From positions 2,480,001 through 2,544,000 of the forward strand of contig OZ241973.1 in NCBI GenBank assembly GCA_965204295.1: a stretch of 64,000 nt of DNA, written 5' to 3'. The position numbers and the translations under genes were made by a program. How positions within the stretch are numbered: the stretch's first letter is position 1; each line of letters begins with the position of its first letter. The notes under the pieces are model-generated. The model searched no databases. It had not been told where the DNA came from and was given only the letters and a program-made list of their open reading frames with translations. Source of the DNA: JAWKWH01 sp965204295 (GTDB taxonomy: Bacteria > Pseudomonadota > Alphaproteobacteria > Rhizobiales > Rhizobiaceae). Positions 60,560 through 64,000 of the stretch are shown here, one piece after another.

Positions 60560-63500
60560 TCACTCCGCCGCCGCGGCCATCGCGACCTGCCGCGATAAAA
60601 ATAACCTCAACATCGCCGGTTTGAGCGGCTTGTTGAACAAGCGGATATTTTGGTTCTCCGCCATGTCCCTCAGTTCAACCGAGCGGTCGGCCGTAACAAG
60701 GCAGCACACGATGTTTCCCTTGTAGAGTTTGCGCAGCGCATCAATGACATCGATGCCGCTCTCTTTGTCAAGATGGAAGTCAGCCAATACAATTTCGGGC
60801 CTGAAATCCGTATCCACACAAATACCCATGGCCTCTTCGCCACTCGACGCACATTGTACATTGCAGCTCCAGCTTTCCAGCAATTCACGCATACCGTCGA
60901 CAATCCGCCGGTCATTGTCGATGCACAGAACCGAAAGACCGGCCAATGAATGATGTTGTGCAGGTCGTGCCGGTGATAGCGGTGCAAGCGCCGTTTCGGC
61001 CTCTTCAGCCGTGGGCAACAGCACGGAAAACCGGGTGCCTTTACCTGAGATCGAGTTCAAACGTAATTCCAATCCGAGGACTTTGGCGATCCGGTCGACA
61101 ATCGATAATCCAAGCCCCAGACCGTCGGCCGCTCTGGCGCCTTCGTCGAGTCTTTCGAACTCGCGAAACACGGTGTTCAATTGGCCATCCGGAATACCCA
61201 TGCCGGTATCGCATACCTGAATTTCAGCCGTGCCGCTTCTTCGCCGCACGCCAACAAGGATTCTGCCCGATTCGGTATATTTGATTGCGTTGGAAACCAG
61301 ATTTTGCAGCAGCCGACGGAGAAGATTCCGGTCGGTCCTGACCGATAGTGTGGATGAAATGGCGGTCAGTTCGAGGTCTTTCTCCCTGGCGAGCGGTGCA
61401 AAATCGTTTTCAACCTGCCTGATTAGCTCATCAAGACGGAACAGGCTTTCCTTTGGCCTCATGGCGCCGGTGTCGAGCCGGGAAATGTCCAGCACCGCGC
61501 CAAGAATGGATTCGACCGATTCCAGAGCCAGATCGATATTGCCCGCGGCGGCGGCGTCTTTCGCGTCGCTCGAACGCTCGATCATCGATGAACAATATAA
61601 ACGCGCCGCGTTCAACGGCTGCAGAATGTCATGACCGGCCGCCGCCAAAAACCGCGTCTTGCCCAAATTCGCCTCTTCGGCGATGGTCTGAGCCTGCGCA
61701 AGCTCCTGATTGACGCGCAGCAATTCCGCCGTTCTGTCGGCCACACGCTGTTCCAGAGTTTCATTTGCCTGTTTCAGCGCGAGATCGGCCTTAACCCCCG
61801 CGGTCACGTCCGTATAGGTTGTAACTATGCCGCCATCCGGCATGGGATTGGATCGTATGTCGATGATACGTCCGCTGGTTTGAAGATGAAGCTGCCAGGA
61901 TTGACCGAAAGTCGCCAGTTTTTCCAATGACCGGTTTTCCGCGTCTTCGTTCAGGTCGCCTCTGTCGATCAGGTGGTCGATGATCGCCGTCAGCGGCAAC
62001 CCGACCGTGCCCATGCTGTCGGGCAGATCGAACAGGCGCCGAAAACGTCTGTTCCAACAGGTCAGCCGGTAGTCTGCATCGAAAACCGTGATTGCCTGCT
62101 CCATCTGATCAAGAGCCTTTTGCAGAAGATCCCGATTGTGCTGCAATGCTTCGGAGGCGTCGTCGAGCAACCGGATGGCGTCTTTCGTATCCGCGTCGCG
62201 GCGTTTGAACAGAAGAGACAAGATCAGTCTCGCCGACGAACTGCCCACCGCACTCGTGAGCAGCTGCTCGGAAAACCGGATTGCCCTGCCATCCGCCGGC
62301 TCATTGCCTTGCAGACTTCGGCCGGTCTCCAGCGCGAACGCATGAAATGATCGTTCGGTACGCTCAACCCCGAGATAACGCGATATGGCGTCTTTGAGAT
62401 CGTTGACGGTTACAGCCGTGCGAAGACGACGGTGGATTGGAATGGGTCCGGGGTCGCGGGGTACGAAAATCGCCGTCTGGATACGTTCAAGCGGCGTGGC
62501 GATGCGGGAAAGCGAACCAAGGATGAAACAGACGGCGTTTACCCCCAGGCTCCACATGACGCCATGATTCAGCGGCTCGGCCGACACACCGAACAACGCC
62601 TGCGGCCGCAGCGCCGGAATTCCGAATAATCCGTCGGTGACAATTCCACCCCATGCGGGCGCCAGTGTTGGCAACAGCAAAGTGTATGCCCAGACCGAGA
62701 TGCCGGCGCTCATGCCAAAAATGGCGCCACGCGCATTGGCGCCGCGCCAAATGAGCGCCCCGATGAACGCAGGGCCAAATTGCGCAATTGCGGCAAAGGA
62801 TAAAAGACCGATCGACGCTAGTCGCGTATTGTTCTCCGTTTCGCGAAAATAAAGGTATGCGGCGAGGAGGATCAGGAAAATCGAGGTTCGCCTGATGTTC
62901 AGGATGGTCTTCGACCAATCCTCCCCTTCCAGAGGTTCGGGTTTGGTGAGACGATTGAGAAACAGCGGAATGACAAGGTCGTTGGAGATCATGATCGACA
63001 GGGCGACCGTAGCGACAATGACCATCGCCGTGGCCGCCGACAGGCCGCCGATAAACGCCATGATCGCCAGTACCTGATGATTTATGCTCAAGGGCAGAGC
63101 CAGAACGTACAGATCCGCGCTGCCGTTCTCTCCGATCGCCACCAACCCGGTAAATGCGATAGGCAGCACGAACAGGTTGATCATGACGAGATAAAGCGGG
63201 AACAACCAGCCGGCGGTCTTGAGTTCGGCCTCGCTTCGGTTTTCCACCACGGTGACGTAGAATTGCCGGGGGAGCAGCAGGATTGCAAGTCCGCTGATGA
63301 CTGTCAGGACAATCCACGTAGCCAGCGACGGGCGATGGCTTGCAGCCGCCCGGACGTTCGGGTTTTCGTTTATTGCGGCAAACAGCGCGGCGGGCTCGTC
63401 GGAAAAAGCGAACAGCACGAGAAATCCGATGGCGAGAAACGCGGCCAGTTTGACAACCGACTCCACCGCGACAGCCAGTACGAGACCGTCCTGATGTTCG

Positions 63501-64000
63501 GTGGCATCGGCATGCCTAGTTCCGAAAAGCACCGAAAAGACGGCCAACAGAATTGCTATCATCAGAGATACGTCACCGGAAAACGATCCCATGGACGGGA
63601 ATTCCGCGTTGTAATGGGCTGTCATCAACTGCAGCGAGCCGGCGATGGCCTTGAGCTGCAACGCGATATACGGAACCGTGCCTATCGTCGCGATCACTGC
63701 CGCAATCGATGCGACGGCGAAGCTCTTTCCATATCGTGCCGCCAGAAAATCGGCCACCGAGGTAATTTTCTCCGCCTTGGCCAACCGAACAATTCGCAAC
63801 AGCGTCGGGTGGCCAAACAGGAAAACCAGAATCGGGCCGATGAATATGATGACGTATTCGATGCCCCGTTCGCTTGCCATGCCGACGGAACCGAAGAAGG
63901 TCCACGATGTGCAGTAGATTGCGAGGCTAAGCGCATAGATAAACGGCCGGGAGGCCTTTGAACCGGCCCGTTTTGCCCGCCGGTCGCCAAAACTCGCAAT
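60560..64000 (-). CDS. Hybrid histidine kinase with sodium/solute symporter domain (CrbS/MxtR-like), N-terminus outside window
   Basis: The frame is open through the window edge: ATG 63880 is internal, because ALSLAIYCTSWTFFGSVG upstream of it is the conserved start of the symporter helices. Order of domains: SSS-type 13-helix symporter (to about 62500), a PAS-like region (VFDADYRLTCWNRRFRRLFDLP), a short coiled coil, HisKA with the phospho-His in AAGHDILQPLNAARLY, HATPase (VSNAIKYT, VCDTGMGIPDG, GLGLGLSIV) and a C-terminal receiver with acidic pocket and Asp in EIVLADFHLD. It probably senses a transported small acid and phosphorylates the convergent NarL regulator. Confidence 0.93.
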   Translation of the reverse strand: MASFGDRRAKRAGSKASRPFIYALSLAIYCTSWTFFGSVGMASERGIEYVIIFIGPILVFLFGHPTLLRIVRLAKAEKITSVADFLAARYGKSFAVASIAAVIATIGTVPYIALQLKAIAGSLQLMTAHYNAEFPSMGSFSGDVSLMIAILLAVFSVLFGTRHADATEHQDGLVLAVAVESVVKLAAFLAIGFLVLFAFSDEPAALFAAINENPNVRAAASHRPSLATWIVLTVISGLAILLLPRQFYVTVVENRSEAELKTAGWLFPLYLVMINLFVLPIAFTGLVAIGENGSADLYVLALPLSINHQVLAIMAFIGGLSAATAMVIVATVALSIMISNDLVIPLFLNRLTKPEPLEGEDWSKTILNIRRTSIFLILLAAYLYFRETENNTRLASIGLLSFAAIAQFGPAFIGALIWRGANARGAIFGMSAGISVWAYTLLLPTLAPAWGGIVTDGLFGIPALRPQALFGVSAEPLNHGVMWSLGVNAVCFILGSLSRIATPLERIQTAIFVPRDPGPIPIHRRLRTAVTVNDLKDAISRYLGVERTERSFHAFALETGRSLQGNEPADGRAIRFSEQLLTSAVGSSSARLILSLLFKRRDADTKDAIRLLDDASEALQHNRDLLQKALDQMEQAITVFDADYRLTCWNRRFRRLFDLPDSMGTVGLPLTAIIDHLIDRGDLNEDAENRSLEKLATFGQSWQLHLQTSGRIIDIRSNPMPDGGIVTTYTDVTAGVKADLALKQANETLEQRVADRTAELLRVNQELAQAQTIAEEANLGKTRFLAAAGHDILQPLNAARLYCSSMIERSSDAKDAAAAGNIDLALESVESILGAVLDISRLDTGAMRPKESLFRLDELIRQVENDFAPLAREKDLELTAISSTLSVRTDRNLLRRLLQNLVSNAIKYTESGRILVGVRRRSGTAEIQVCDTGMGIPDGQLNTVFREFERLDEGARAADGLGLGLSIVDRIAKVLGLELRLNSISGKGTRFSVLLPTAEEAETALAPLSPARPAQHHSLAGLSVLCIDNDRRIVDGMRELLESWSCNVQCASSGEEAMGICVDTDFRPEIVLADFHLDKESGIDVIDALRKLYKGNIVCCLVTADRSVELRDMAENQNIRLFNKPLKPAMLRLFLSRQVAMAAAAE

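Overview
The window reads as chromosomal DNA of an alphaproteobacterium, most likely of the order Hyphomicrobiales (Rhizobiales). The grounds are: a GcrA cell-cycle regulator with a GANTC cluster beside it, a LexA gene preceded by a GTTC-N7-GTTC SOS box, a SAM-II riboswitch ahead of metZ, a class I lysyl-tRNA synthetase, and the gene orders fabD-fabG-acpP-fabF-mltG-yicC-gmk, lptF-lptG-lptD-surA-pdxA-rsmA and gcrA/argD-argF-hslO. No rRNA, tRNA or CRISPR array was recognised.

Layout. 1-2087: end of a sugar-type ABC transporter operon (permease tail, nucleoside hydrolase, MalK-type ATPase). 2088-6720: accessory segment bounded by two dead transposase relics (IS481-like, IS256-like). It carries a visibly AT-richer cassette: a large SMC/RecF-like AAA ATPase with two zinc-binding Cys clusters, a 68-residue partner, and a divergent GIY-YIG nuclease-fold protein. 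This is the best candidate for an undescribed, defence-type system. 6923-13342: fatty-acid synthesis, MltG, YicC and Gmk on +. 13352-20980: lipopolysaccharide transport, SurA-like chaperone, PdxA and RsmA on -. 21226-23937: leucyl aminopeptidase, DNA polymerase III chi and a small membrane protein. 23965-27052: an aldo/keto reductase and an ABC-F ATPase on -, with a 52-codon crotonase remnant wedged between them by two ATGA overlaps. 27100-31300: a decaying zone with an orphan terminator, a frameshifted MFS gene, ruvX, an IS5-like relic, lexA and a Sel1-repeat relic.

31362-39923: a beta-oxidation gene set (two acyl-CoA dehydrogenases, GST-like protein, thiolase, FadJ-type fusion enzyme, thioesterase, DsbA-like isomerase) preceded by a MerR/LiuR-like palindromic operator. 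40036-44178: LexA-like S24 regulator, class I LysRS, TerB-like protein and a membrane di-iron hydroxylase. 44296-45185: a carotenoid oxygenase broken by a perfect 20-bp tandem duplication. 45733-49700: gcrA divergent from argD-argF-hslO. 49809-59625: RND efflux pair, ApaG, a CDP-alcohol phosphotransferase, metZ with SAM-II riboswitch and terminator, a dCTP deaminase, pyrD and a DUF952 protein. 59887-64000: a NarL-type response regulator convergent with a symporter-domain hybrid histidine kinase that runs off the window, resembling the CrbS/CrbR (MxtR/ErdR) acetate-switch pair.

Most of the window is core metabolism in compact, overlapping operons. The exceptions are the 2.1-6.7 kb accessory segment, the 27-31 kb decay zone and the broken gene near 45 kb. 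All calls rest on reading the sequence and family knowledge; no database search was run.
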